This document shows positions 26,290 through 40,800 of a stretch of DNA of 64,000 bases, one piece after another. The DNA is taken from assembly GCA_026874595.1 (NCBI GenBank), contig CM049307.1, positions 52,697,370 to 52,761,369 on the forward strand. The letters run 5' to 3'. Both the position numbers and the translations under genes were made by a program. Source of the stretch: Sipunculus nudus (Eukaryota > Annelida > Sipuncula > Golfingiida > Sipunculidae). Under the pieces are notes generated by a model. The model saw nothing but the letters and a program-made list of their open reading frames with translations. It searched no databases and was not told where the DNA came from. How positions within the stretch are numbered: the stretch's first letter is position 1; each line of letters begins with the position of its first letter.

Positions 26290-29200
26290 AAAATGGATTG
26301 ATTGTTACCTCCTCTGTAGACAAATGTAAGCCTGTTGCATCTGCTTAAGCTGCTGTCTATATTCAAATGAGTTCCTGGTTCACAAAAGCCAAATCTCTTT
26401 GGCACAGCTCAGTCCTGAGATACAAGAAACTCTTTCTGGAATACTGAGAATCTATGGTGACATAAAGCTGAGGAGATGGTTAAAAACTAGAGGAAAAAAT
26501 GTCATTTTATGATCACCATATTTAAAGATTACTGTGTAGCTCATGTCCTTTCTTGTCCAAAAGCCTACTTGTTTCTGATTCTTTCTCTGTATTAGTTAAC
26601 AAACCTGGGCAACCATCCAGGATCTGTTACAGAAAATCTTTTAGGATTTTTGTGTAAGTAGAGCCCATATACCTGTTGTTTCAGAATGTTTCAGAGTGGT
26701 TGTTTCCCTGCATCAGTACCCAGACATTTTCAGAGCCTTGTGGGCTGTGGATGTGTATGCTGACTGTCTTAAAGACAGCTTTGAGTCCTTTGTCATGTTT
26801 GTCATAAGGTTCATTCTTATTAGATTGCTTCTGTAAGCCTTTTGGTCTGGGTATTTGAGACACAGTTCAAACTCTGAATATTTTCAGTATACTTCTGATG
26901 AGAGTTTATTTAATAGAAATACTGTAACAGGCAATTTGACATCACATCTGTGGTGGCTTGTGATCCTTTGCATCAATTAGTTGCACATCCTGTTGAAATA
27001 TAATGAATATTTGGCAGTTTGGTTTAAGATGGCACATTGAGCGTAGCCAGGAGCATAATATCATCAGTTTGTATCAATTTCAGGTCAACACAGTTTCCAA
27101 TATGCTTATTGAGTTGTTTCACCCATGAACTTGACATTCATCAAGTTTGAATAATTTTTCAATCTTAAAAAGTCTTTTCTTTTACCTTATGGAAAGATAA
27201 ATACTTGTATACCTTCATCAGGAGGGGGAAGGTATTATGTTTTCCACTTGGTTAGTTGGTTGGTTTGTCTCTTGTGCAACATCCAAGGAACAGTCCATTA
27301 AATGTAAAGGTAATCTTGTCCACCATAATATATTGGTACCTTAATTCAGAGGGTCATGACCATTATGATACAAAGTGGTTCTTTCTCCTAGTTATCAGCC
27401 ACCCAATCATGGGTGGATTAATATAATACCTTGCCACTTAACAGAAATATATAAATAGGGTACCAGCCTTGTATGAAATCTATAGTTGAAGAGGTTTCAC
27501 AATATTTCTTTCTAAACTACACTCAAGAGGGTACATGTTTAATCAGCATCATTTCAGTGTGTGTATTCTTGCTGTTATTAAGTCTGTGTATTTATGGATG
27601 GCCTGGCATATCCGTAAGAGTAACACATGTGCCTCTGTGCTTGTATCGTTTAAACACATGCATAATCGCCAGATCATGTATATGTGGTTTTGTGATAATC
27701 TATGGATACACAGTGACTCCCAGTACTGTAAGTACTTAAAGATACTGCTGGTACTGTATAAAAGCTGTCATTAACAATGTGGTATTAAATCTGTTTTGAG
27801 CGTCATAAAAAAAAAAATAAATCAGGCTTAAATCTCTGCTAAAATTATGTCTGCATGGCTTAAAATTGGCACAAATTTTCTATTTCTTTTTAATAAGTTT
27901 TCCAAATTTATATTTTGTTAACAATATGATAGTTGCAGTAATACTGTAAAAGCCAGGGTGACCTCATTTGAACTACCACAATCAAAAAATTGTACACTTA
28001 TATATATATATATATATGCCTTAAACAAAACAAATTGTTTTACAGAATCTTTGCTTTTTTTAACAGATCAAACTATATTTATTTTTTGGGGTGAATGAGT
28101 ACCAGGTTCCAGTATTAGTGTTGCTATACATTTCTCCTGTACCTAAGCCCCTGCAAAGAAATTATCATTACATGCATTAAAGGGGGCATTCCATATATGC
28201 TTATGCAGTATGGTTCCCATATGCAGCTTGGAATGGAACATTTAATTTTTCTGAGAGTGATTACATTAAATCAGATGCAGTATGGATGTGCATGCAGCTT
28301 ATTTTGATTGCTCACAATAGAGATTGAAAACAAATATGCATGGTAATGGCCAGTGAAATTCCAAACTTTTATGTCAGTGACATGATATTCCTCAGGCAGG
28401 TGACTTCTCTACGCATACTATAGGGATATACATACATATTATTTGAACCACAGGTGTCCATTTCTGGCTGCATATTAATACATACTGCATCCGCATTTGT
28501 ACCTCATAGGCTTATATAGTATGCTTAAACTTTATAATAGAAAGTTTTCATTCATAAAGATATAGTTAAAAATGGAATTAATTTTGTGTTTTTCTTAAGG
28601 CCCATTTCAAGAATTGTCCCATATTTTGGTATCCTTCCTGCAAATTGGCAAATTATCACATTTTCTTCAACTGGTAAATTAAAAAAAAAGAAAGAAAAGA
28701 AAAATACACCTGCTGTGGGCCCAGTATCTATTGAACAATTTATTTTGTATGTGTGGCCTAATGTACATTATGTGAAACGGGAAAGAAAAATTCACTGCAA
28801 GTTGCATAAACTCAAAACTACATGTATGTTAGATATCATGTGATCTTGCAGATTGTATGCTGGGTGCAATGCTTGTAATCATGGAGCTTAAATATGGGGC
28901 TTACCCTTATTTGTTAATTCAAATCAGATATTCATATCATTAGCTCATTTGTATCTTTAACAATGGCAGCCATTGGTAAAAAGAAAGGGTTGTATAATTT
29001 ATTGAGGCCACAAGAGTCACCGTTATTGTCATATGTGAAGTCATTTTATCAGCATTTAATGTATATTATTGTCAAATAGATATTAAAACCAGTGTTCTGT
29101 TTTTATTATTTTAAATGTGAATATGATCAAAATGTTGTTACAACTAACATAGGTGTTTTCATTCCCTCAGTAATCTCATTCCAGAGCATAATTTTCAAGT

Positions 29201-29499
29201 TCTCTTGTACAGATTCATCAATGTAATCTCATACTTGAACAGTCAGGAGACTCCATGCTGTTCTTAATGATAACAAACTCTTGTGAGTGTGGATTACTTA
29301 CATATGAGACTCCAGTGTGCATAAGTTACCAGACTGGGAGACTCCTGTGTTTAATTCTCCTAAATATGAGACTCCAGTGTGTTAAGTTTGCTTGCAAATG
29401 TGACTCCACTACCAGCTGTGAGTCAGCTTCAAATTCCCTCAGATGATCAGTTTGATAGACCATACTTTTCCATGTTTAGGTTCTAGTTCAGTGGGACTT
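26290..29499. other. non-coding stretch
   Basis: At 27209-27235 there is a hairpin (ATACCTT...AAGGTAT) followed by T-rich sequence, resembling a HINE-type left end. A second hairpin, CCACCCaatcatGGGTGG, lies near 27400-27417, but no convincing right end is visible. A (TA)n run lies near 27998-28016. No exon is supported. Confidence 0.35.
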
Positions 29500-30570
29500 A
29501 GATGTTTTTTATCCTGTGTGTGTTAACTATTTGAGACTCCACAGTTTCATGGTACCTGTGTGTGTTTACATTGTGAGGTTCAGGTCTGTCTGTTACCCTC
29601 TGTGTTTCAACGCTGAAACTTGGCATTATGTTACCCTGTGTATAAAGCACCCTGTCAGACCCCACACTGTTAAACTGTGTGTTAGCACCTTGTCAGACTT
29701 TTCACTGCTACCCTATGTGTGTTAGCACCCTGTGAGACTCCACACTGTTACACTGAGAATGTTAGCATGTTGTGAGACAGAGTGATTGATCTTTTGTGTG
29801 TTTTAACACTATAAGACTCCACACTGTTACCCTATTTTTGTTAGCACTCTGTGAGATGCCACACTGTTGCCCCATATATGTTAGCACAGTGTGAGACTCC
29901 ACACCACTATCCTGTATATGTTAGCACCATGTTAGACTCCACTCTGTTACCCTGTATATGTTAGCACCATGGGGGACTCCACACTGGTACCCTGCATATG
30001 TTAGAACCATGTTAGTCTCCATGCTGTTACCCTGTATAAGTAGGCACAGTGTGAGACTCCACACAACAGTGAACAGTGTTACCTTGTGTTACCCTGTATA
30101 TTTTGGCACAGTGTGAGACTCCACACAACAGTGAACAGTGTTACCTTGTGTTACCCTGTATATTTTGGCACAGTGTGAGACTCCACACAACAGTGAACAG
30201 TGTTACCTTGTGTTATCCTGTATTTTATTGGCACAGTTTGAGACTCCACACAACAGTGAACAGTGTTACCTTGTGTTACCCTGTATATTTTGGAACAGTG
30301 TGAGACTCCACACAACAGTGTTACCTTGTGTTACCCTGTATATGTTGGCACAGTGTGAGACTCCACACTGCTACACTTTGCACGTTAGCTTCATGTGAGA
30401 CTCCACAGTTATCCTGTATATGTTGGCACAATGTGAGACTCCATACTGTTAGTAAGTAATACCCTGTTACCCTGTATATTTTGGCATCCTGTGACACTAC
30501 TTACTGTTACCCTGTACATGTTGGCATCATGTGAGACTCCACTCTGTTATACTTTGTATGTGTGTATGTT
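29500..30570. repeat. TGAGACTCCACA minisatellite, with 62-bp higher-order copies
   Basis: About two dozen diverged ~40-bp copies of a phrase like TGTTAGCACcaTGTGAGACTCCACACTGTTACCCTGTATA. Between about 30010 and 30360 a longer 62-bp version with an inserted CAACAGTGAACAGTGTTACC is amplified about five times with high identity, a younger expansion nested in the old array. The 75- and 86-codon frames here are repeat by-products. Confidence 0.8.
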
Positions 30571-33500
30571 AGCACCCCCAAAACTCCCCGTGGTTCAGAT
30601 GCCATTATGTTTTCCACCAAAATGATCTGAATAAGGTTCCCTTGTATTGTACACCATTCTGTTAGGTTATGTTGTGTTGTGGACTTCAAGAACTTAAGGA
30701 TACCATTCTCTTAGACACCAGATGGTCTCAGCTGAAGCCGTGCTGTGTTTAAATGAGACTCCTCTGTTTAGTCCACTGTGTTTTGGTCACCCTGTCAGGG
30801 AATATAATACTTTGAAATTTGCACCTTTCCAATGGAAAGGCATTAATACAGGTTTGCCTCTTTCCATTAAAGATACATCCTACCATCATATCAAACTTTC
30901 AGTCACTCTTTGCGCACTGTAAACCTGATTCTGCAATATTACATTCCATCCCACATGCACACTTGCATGCAAAAAGAACTGAATCTTTTCAATAGTAACA
31001 CGTTTGTGCAGTGAAAAAACAGGAAAATATAGGAGATGAGGGCCTAAATGCCAGAAAGTTTAAGAAATTATAGACAGTATTCATTGTGAAATATATGCAT
31101 TCGGTGGAACACCACCTGTAAAAATTACATTATCGTGTCATGTTTGTTACTACTTATCATCTACTAATGTGGAAAAAGTGTAGCGGTTCACCTTTCGAAC
31201 GGATTGGTTCAAAATGAAAAACCTTTCTGTGCACATATTTGCCTGTCTGAGACAGGCGGAAAGGTGTTATTACAGCCCCTGCTTATGGTTTGTATACCAA
31301 TGTGCAAGGCTCTGTTGAGACCCCCTGTGTATGTGTATTTGTTTATCACCACAGCTTTGATATCCATTTGGTGAGATGCCCTCTTGTCCTCTGCAGTATT
31401 CATATTGAAACAGGTGGTCATATCATTGTTTAGACATGAATACTGAACACTTTTTACTTGTGTTGTCATTCCCAAATGCTTTCTGTCATGTATTATTATT
31501 TTACAGTTGGGGAAAGCTGTATTAACAGTGGAATTCTAGTCATTCAATTATCATATTTGAGCAAATTAACTAACTTAAATAAAATAGCTATTTCACAAAT
31601 TTATCTGTAGCATTAGATTATAACAATTTAACAAACATTTGTAAATTATAACACTATTTTTAATGTCTAGGAATTATGTTTATGTATTTGTTTGTAAACA
31701 TCAAGGGGTTGACATTAACACAAGAAACTACTTGTCCAGTCATGCAGGCAAGTAACATCTAGCTAGCTTTTACTTGCCTAAATGATTTTTCTTAGAAACT
31801 TTTAAAAAAATTACTGTTTTCAAAATACTAAAGGATTTGTCAATTGCAGCAAGTGCCAACTATGGAGGTTGGTATGTGTGCTCCTCCACACTGCCACAGT
31901 CAGTTTACCCAGAGGGTTTGTAGAATAGGGTGGTTCAGGTTTTGGTCTTTGCAGATAAATTAAAACTTATGATGTACAACCAAAGATGCTCTTGACATGT
32001 GTCAGCATAACAGTATATATGTCCTTATCCTTCTTGCTTAAAGTCAGCTATTCGTCAGCCTTATTTGTAGAATTACTGTGATTTCTGGCTCACTTTGGGT
32101 CCATATGAATGAACTTTAGTAATCCCTGCAAAGGAAATGTTTTAAAACACCAGATGTATGAGCTTGTTTATATATAAATTGTTAGTAAACACATAACATG
32201 TTACATTGTTGACAAACAGAAAAATCACTGGACTGAGGTGGTTAATTGTGCATGTGCAGAAGTTGAAATATCACTAGCCATTATGCGTGGGAGCATGTGA
32301 AGTAAATTTATATGGGTTAGTCTGATTATCGCCAATTTTCCTTGTTGGATGCGTTTAGATTTTGATTGGTGGCCATTTTAGCAGGCCCCTCAAGTGTTAT
32401 AATCATGAAGATGAAAACAAAACAGACAGCCAGTGCATAGTTGGATAGATGTTTTTTTTTAGTTTTTAAAAAGGTTGAAGATATTATTATAAATAATAAA
32501 AAATGTCTGATATCAGACTTGGCCCGTTGAACACTAGGCATGAGGAAGAAAGGTACATTTTACTGTCATGTGAACCACTAGATATTGGGGTATATTCTAT
32601 ACACCAGCAATCCTAAGTAACAAATATTGTAATCCTTCAAACATATCTGACATCACTACATACCAGCTCAAGATTATTAACACATGATAATCAAATAACA
32701 GGGCCATGCTGACATAATCCCTGGCTTTCATATATGTTGCACCATATAGTTATTAATAAAATCAGGTTACTTATAGGCAGTGTGCATTAACAATCAAATA
32801 GCTGCAGTAGATCATAGTCACACTTAGCAAGTATAGCTAAGTTAGTGACTGTTCTGTGTGATGGTCATTTGAGCAACTTTTCTGCTGTAAGGATTCATGT
32901 ATTTTTAGGCCATAACAAGAAAAACAGTTGTCCTACTCTTATAGTCACTGCTCATATTTATCATTTAACATTTTATGGAATGCGTGAATGATCTCCATTA
33001 TGAATGCTGTTAATTGCTACTCTACCCTTCAAAGAAATCATCCTTATGTGTATCAAAAATGCAAGATTTCCATTCATAAAGCTGTCTTTGAAAATAGTTT
33101 GAATTTTCATTCGTGATTCCAAGAATTGACTCTCACATTTTTGTGCCTGACCTTCAAGTTAGAAAAATTTCTTCAATTTGGATTGACTGATCATTAAATT
33201 TTTGTTTCACCTGCTAGCTCCACATTTTTGGTTAAAAAATCTGTAGGACAGTTTAATTTATAGGCTTTGGCCTATACTGTGCCTGACTGCAGTATATTTG
33301 AGTTGCTGTGGCATTATGGCTGAAAGCTGATTGCTTTCTTTAACATTTACTTAAAGTGACTGTAATTTCTAAAACCCATTTCATTAAATGGGATGTCTTG
33401 AATATTTCTTAAACAAAGGCTAGAGTAACTGAGTCATTCTTTCAGCTGTGCACCTGTAAACATTACAAGCAGACTTTCTTAGCAGTTTTTTTTTTTTTAC

Positions 33501-36500
33501 ACTCAAGACAATCATTCTATTCTGATCACACTTTCCTCTGAACCAATGACCCAACAGGTCACCACTATTTAGTTACAGCTATAATATCTGGCCTTCAGGC
33601 AAATACAGGTCAGCTTTAAATACCTGAATTTTGCTTTTATATCTGTCTGCTCTTTGACAATCTGTTGTTTAGCTAAGAACTTCATTTTGTGGTTCTTTGG
33701 TTTCCATGTATGTGACATGGTAGTAATATTTTATACTCTGTTTTTCACATTTCTGTCACAATACTGCGGTCCTATACTCATCGGGCCCTGCATGCTAATG
33801 GTCTCTGAAAGTATAATGAAAACATATGAAAGTGATGGTCTCTGGAGGCTGCATATATAGGGTCCATAGCCAATGGAAAAAAATACTTTTAGATAAATAC
33901 CATTGTTCTTCTTTCATAATAGACTGAACCTTAGTCCTATATCCTGGCTATGAATACAATATGAGCATAAATTCTAAACCTTGCACATATTCTCGAGTTG
34001 ATATTAACCTCTCCCTATTCAGGAGTGGCGTCTCATGGAGCATTTTTTTTTTACCCCATTACTCTAAAAAATTGAGTTTTGTTGATACAAAATTGGGCTG
34101 CAGTTGTCTGACCCTCTTGAAATTTGTATGTAATTTCAAGATACTTGTGTTGGAATGATTTTTATTATTCTGTGTATTCATATTTCTGCCTATGCTTTCC
34201 CATGTAAAATGGAAAAGTGCAGATATCATGATCATTAAAATTCTGGTTGAATCCAAAGTTAATACAGAAAGGTTTTATCTTGCAAAAGGGCTTATTAATA
34301 GTACTAGATTTTCTTCACCAGAAAAATTAGTACTTTATAGCCTTTGTTTTACATGGTATATATGAAGCTATATCTTTTATCACCAATCACAACAAACCAA
34401 AGCATTCACTGCAGGGCAACTTTTTTCTTTGTGAATATGAGAATCGGTATTTTTTTTTTGTTCTTATAGAAAACATTTAACATCAGTGTGTCACATTTTC
34501 GCTGACCAGAATTGTAGCCATTGTACCACTGAGCGAAAATAAAAAAAGACAGAAAAAATTTAGCTGGGGCTATTATATCAACATTAATATAGAATAAAGA
34601 TTGCAAAGTGAAGCTTTGCTTGTCTCTGTATCACTATGCATAGACTATGGTAAAATCCCAAGATTTCCCAGTCACACAGTTGATTGTATCTGCCTCAGTG
34701 CACAGACAAGGGATTGAGATGAATGTCAGAAAGATGGGGACCATATCATACTTTTTTTTGCTACCATATTCAGAAGTTCCTTCAGACAATGCCTGGGCTC
34801 CCAGGCCTATGTGTTTCTGGATAGGGAACATGTTGTTCCATTATGATTATTAAATGTTTCCAATGTGTTGCTTTGTGTGTGTGTAAGTGGTAGTTAATCC
34901 CAAGGATTAAAGGGTTATAACTGCAGTAAATTTAGGGAAATATTGAACCTCGCTATTGAGGTATTGCTTTTTGTATCAGATGCTCTGGCTGCTTGTGACA
35001 GGTTTATGGTCAAATTGTAATGTATCATCTACCAGGTCACTGTGGCTTATGTAACCTGTATAAAGTTGTGTTACTTTATATGTTATTGTGAACTTGATAA
35101 TGTCAAATTGCCTCAACTGGTGTATCCAGGCTCCTGTCATTTTATTAATTGCTTCATGGTATTTGCACTAAATTTTAAACAGCAACTGATACTTAAGTGA
35201 TATTTGCTGCATAAGCCTCTAACTAGCAGTTCAGAATGGCTACAAATCCTTAATGTATTTTAATTTATAATATTTAAAACAAAACATTAAATAATATGAT
35301 TGTAGCAGATTGCATTTTCTGGTTATGACAAACTCATAGACTTAAATATGGGCCATGGGAATTTTTGCAGATTTATTCATTAATCAACAGTAAAATAAAA
35401 TTATAATACTTAAAAAGAAAAAAAGGTATGTTTTATAATTATGTGTGACTTAACAGGTTTAAGTCAGGTTTATATCTTGGTATGTTATATTGACCTTGAC
35501 CTTATACCCTTGGTGACCTTTCTTCCTTCCCACCATTCAGTCAGGCCTGTTAATGAGATATTTTTATATATGCCATGCTGCCAGTGCATGTTTTATATAT
35601 TGTACAGATATTTTACTGTTGAAGATAATTTTCTCAATGCAGCTCTGTTTTATTATCACTGGAAGTTATTCTGCTGATTATAAAGTTGAACTTAAGTTAA
35701 TGGGACTTGTTTAAGAAATGTTTATGCTTTCTGGTAAATATGCATAACTGCCACAACATAAATAGGCACTCAGATTTATTTTGTGCGATGTTTAATTTCA
35801 TTGAATATTTTACTTTATTGTGATCATTTTCTATGTGCTGTGTAATAAAAAAATTGACATGGTGTGAGTTACAATGGAGTTAATAAACTGGAAAGACAGT
35901 CTACTTTATTGTGTTTGAGTGATTATGTTACTTCTCTCAGTGCTTTTAATCTTTATTATCTTGTCCATACATGAGCTTTGGCTGAAGTCAGCCATCACTC
36001 CCAAACCACCATGCATTATAATATGTACCTGTAACATGCAGCATTTTAAATGGCTGCTTTAGTATCAGAGGAAATGTTCAAATCTGTTATTTTTTCCAGT
36101 TTTTCCAATCAAGTATTGATGAAGTATTGATTTGCATGACTTAAAAGCTTCAACATACAGTAAAATAACATGCTGGAAATATACCTCTAGCTGGCAATGC
36201 CTGAATGTCATAATTTAGAAGCCAACAGAATTAAGCTTGCTAAATTAATGACTGTTTGCCACAGTAAAATACCTGACAAACTAAGAACGTAGTTTTTACG
36301 AAATATATAATGGAAGGTGTATTAGAATTAAAAAAAAAAAATATGCTATGTGTCTGTTATACCAATTGATTAACAGGACCTCATTATGGGCTTTCTGCCC
36401 CAAGCTGTCTGTATCTTTATCCTGAATAATCTAATTAATCATATATTTATTTTCAAATATAGTAAGCCTATGACCGCTGTTAAGAAGTAGAGATAGCAAG

Positions 36501-37737
36501 AAAGATTTATTAGAAAGCTTGGGAGTGTGAGCAAGACTTCCCAAAATAAACTTTACAACAAACTGGCTGTTCTATTTTGGCAGAGTTATGAGTTTTCTCA
36601 AAATATTCAAATAGTCCCTTTTCCTGCAGATTAATTGCAATTTCAACAAAGATGGGTGTGTGTGAGGGAGGGTGTGTGTGTATTATATATATATATATAT
36701 ATGGGGTGTATGTGTGTTATCATGACAGATTAATTTCTTTATAAATGGTAATAATGATTTAATATATCCTGATATACCTTTCAATATAACACAGAGCAAA
36801 GACATTCTGTGAATTCTAAAACACAAAGCCCAACTCAAAAGAAGATAACTGCCAGAAACCTGAAAGTAAGGAAAATAAAACCACCAATGTGAATCCCTGA
36901 TAGCAGGTGCCACCTACTGTGTGATCTTGGTACTAATAAATGGACCAAACAGTAATTTTAGAGAAGTGCAAAAAATCAGGACTGGACACATAAAACATTT
37001 CCCCTGTGGTTTTAATCGATACTTCGGTTTTCAGTTTCGTCCAGATTTTACTTATTAAATCGATTTTACTTTACGGAATGATCAATGTATTAAACAGGTC
37101 TACTGTTCTAAGCAGAGACGAGTCTACAAAGACTGGTCTCTCATACCCATTAAAAAGCAGGTTGTTGTCACTGTGCTGGGCAACAGGACGCCAACTCCTG
37201 TCAAACTTGAAACAGTTTTCCCACTTCGTCTTTCATGGCAACCTGGACAAAATCTCATCAGATACCTATCCGCTTAAAGGTTTATGATCAGACATCACCT
37301 GAAAGTTCAGGAATAGACAAGAGTGTATGAGATTTGACTGAAAACCTAGGACTCGGTTGGAACAGGATCAGACACCAGTGCACAGTGCCAGTGGTGCAGG
37401 GAACAGTCTCAAAAGGCAAACATTTGTTGTATTATTTTAATTGATATATTATATTAAAAGAAATATGATATATTATTTGGGTCGTGTACACACAGTTCAA
37501 TTGACCAGTGAATTATACACCAAACTGTATTGGTTTTGACACTTTTTTGACACTTCAATGCTGTTAAATCATTATAAGATGCACTTCCCACGGTTAACAA
37601 AGTTTAGGTAATAACATTATTAACAGTCAAAAGATTGTTGAGGCTTACTTGTGGTTGGTGACATTGTTACTGTAAACTCAAACTGCAGATAGGAAAAAAG
37701 TCACTAACAGTAACAGCCGCTAAGTGTCATCAGTGGA
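30571..37737. other. non-coding stretch upstream of the EF-hand/death-domain gene
   Basis: Apart from the dispersed repeat at 32155 I see no exon or RNA gene. A (TA)n/(TG)n run lies near 36660-36720. The region just before 37738 should hold the promoter and 5'UTR of the next gene, but no clear TATA box or initiator can be singled out. Confidence 0.4.
32155..32450 (+). repeat. dispersed repeat family A, copy 2
   Basis: Matches copy 1 (16231) through TATGAGCTTGTTTATATATA, GTTAGTAAACAC, TTGACAAACAGA, GAGGTGGTTAATTGTGCATGTG and, further on, GTGTTATAATCATGA followed by AAAACAAAACAGACAGCC. It is more diverged than copies 1 and 3 are from each other. Confidence 0.55.
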
Positions 37738-37846
37738 ATGGGAGCATATGCCAGCGGCTTCCAGCCGGAGCAGGGACAGTCAGTCGCTGCAAAAAGCACT
37801 CCCAGTCAGCCGGACTGGATAACAGCACATGCTACAGCAACAGGCT
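37738..37846 (+). CDS. EF/DD gene exon 1 (N-terminus)
   Basis: Codes residues 1-36 plus one base. The ATG has G at -3 and G at +4. The exon ends GGCT|GTGAGT in phase 1, and its T joins exon 2 to give leucine 37. The encoded segment is serine/alanine/glutamine-rich and probably disordered. Confidence 0.75.
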
Positions 37847-40800
37847 GTGAGTATGACTGTTTTTAAGCTATTGTTTTGTTGATTATAGAATTTTTTTGAC
37901 AGAGAATATTATTGTACTGACAGGTAAACCCTTCATTGATTATACCTACAAAGTTTTATGCATTAATAAGGGGGGAAATCAGCTGTTGTAACATATTTGT
38001 TCACAGCTGGTATATCTTCCTTTTTCAGTAATTTTCCTCTTTTCTTCTATTTATTTTTAAAGAGTAATCTGTATAATCCATGGTTAAAGGCAGTAATCTG
38101 TATTTAACTATAATAGACCTGATTTGAACAAGTGAACTTGGTGTGTATGCAAGTCTGTGTATACCACTTATTTTGTTACAGTCTCTGTGTATATCTATTA
38201 CATAAAGCATCATAAACACTGTAAAAATATTTACTTATATAGATTATTATATTTTTATTATATATACAGATTGAAAATATCTTCAGGTTCCAAAAATTAG
38301 TTCCATTTCAACCATATCTGATTGAAACCATTGGAATGCTTTTAATTAAAGCACAAGATCTGCAATGATGTATTGACTGTTAGTTTATGTGTAATAATTG
38401 TGTACATGTATTTGTGTGTAAATATCATTTGGCTTGTTCAGCTTTAATTATGAATATAAATATTTGCAGTGGCCATTGTGGAAGTTGAACGCCTGTGGAT
38501 ACGCTTCAAGCAGCTTGGATGTAACAGGGATGGGGTCCTTACACAAGAAGCCTTAACAAAACCAGCAGTTAACAGTGATGTCTTCATGAAAAATGTAAGC
38601 TTAAACCAGCAGTTAACAGTGATGTCTTCATACAGTGCTGTCTTCATGAAAAAATGTAAGCTTAAACCAGCAGTTAACAGTGATGTCTTCATGAAAGATG
38701 TATGGTTAAACCAGCAATTAACAGTGATGTCTTCATGAAAGATGTAAGGTTAAACCAGCAATTAACAGTGATGTCTTCATGAAAAATGTAAGCTTTTTTA
38801 ACCAGTACACAACAGTGATGTCTTCATTAAAAAAATGTAAGCTTAAACCAGCAGTTAACAGTGATGTCTTCATGAAAGATGTAAGGTTAAACCAGCAATT
38901 AACAGTGATGTCTTCATGAAAAATATAAGCTTTAACCAACAGTTAACTGTGATGTCTTCATGAAAAATGTAAGCTTTATTAACCAGTAGACAACAGTGAT
39001 GTCTTCATGAAAAATGTAAGCTTAACCAGCAGTTAACAGTGATGTCTTCATGTAAATATGTAAGCTTAAACCAGCAGTGAACAGTGATGTCTTCATGAAA
39101 AATTTAAGCTTAAACCAGTAGACAACAGTGATGTCTTCATGAAAAACGTAAGCTTATAAATAATTAGGAAAAATTTCTTTTGGATGGAATTTAGAACTTA
39201 AACTGTGAGATCGATACAACTCCCCTGGAATTGTTATAACAATTTAACCTAAATATATCATTCTGAGGAATTCAGGCTTCTGCCATGTGAGTAGTCCTTC
39301 ATGTGGAATACGCCACAAGCCATGTTTCCATTCACTTATTGACCTCCCTACTCCCAAGTTCATTTTGTGCATAAATTCTTAAACAAGTATTTGCTTTCAC
39401 TTTTTTGCTCCATTTTTCCCATGTACAATCATGCATAGCAGTATGTCACTGCAAAATATTCCTGGAAGTCCTGGAATCCAGACCCACTCCAAAATCTATT
39501 GAATTCATCAATGGCGAGTTCCTAAAATGCCCTAAATATTTCATGAGATTCCATTCATAATCGCGTGAATTATGTTTTTAACAAATACACTCGAAATGGG
39601 ATAAAGTCATAATCTCATGGCAGAGGCAATTATGGATATTATTTTTAATTATGTTATATATTATCATATATGCTTCATATGAAAGAGGACAATTATTTAT
39701 ATGTATCTAAATTTTAAGTACATTATCTTATATACTTTTTTTCAGCAATTAAAAAAGTAAAACTTTGCTATTGGGTATCAAGATGTTATTTCAGTGGTTT
39801 GCATGTACATATATTATTTGATATTTGATTTTTAAAATCAGATTCACCATTATACAATAATATTATTACAATTAACAAGTTATAAGGTACATATATATAT
39901 AGCATATTTATTTATTTATTTATTGCAATGTATATACCATCAACCTAGTCTTAACAACAGAAATGCTTTCATAAAAATTAAAAAAATACCTGCAGCTGAA
40001 AGTTGTTGATTCGGAATATTTCAACATTTCATATACATTTACAATACATAATCCTTGCATGGATATATCATGCTAGTATCTTCCTGGCTTGTCTTTCAGA
40101 TTTTGGTCACCATGCGCTCACCAGATGGCAGCATTGCCTTTGAAACCTTCTTGAATGCCTTAAAATGGACTGAGGCAGCACATCTTGAATCTAAAATAAG
40201 AGGTTTGTTACAAGTAACATGTTTTCATGTAAATATGTGCATACACATCTGCTTGGTGCATATTGATGTGAATCATATTAATGCTTGATGGCCTAAATTT
40301 TTTGCAACATAAAAAGTTCAATGATTGAAACTTTTTTTTTTTGGGGGGGGCATAATACATTAGATGTGATCAGTCAATCAACTGAGTAAATTATGTATAC
40401 ACATTTTATACATTTGGAACTGGCATCAAAAATATTTACTGGTAAAGAACAGCTGTATTTTTCTCTATGTTATATATTTGTAGGTACTTTTCTCTATGTT
40501 AGTTTTTGTTTGTTTTTTTTCTGTGTTAAACATATGTTGGTATTTTCCCCTATGTTATAAATTTGTTGGTATTTTATCTCTATGATATATATATGTTGGT
40601 ATTTTTCTCTATTTTTTATATTTGTTTGTATTTTTCTGTGTGTTATACATATGTTTGTATTTTACTCTATGTTACATATTTGTTGGTATTTTTCTGTATG
40701 TTATATATTTGATCGTATTTTTCTCCATTTTATATATTTGTTGGTATTTTTCTCTGTGTTATACATTTGTTGGTATTTTTCTCCATGTTATATATTTCTT

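Noticed and set aside
38558-39155. CRISPR-like array of regular repeats
   Set aside because: Units are contiguous without unique spacers, the context is eukaryotic, and unit 1 is part of a coding exon.
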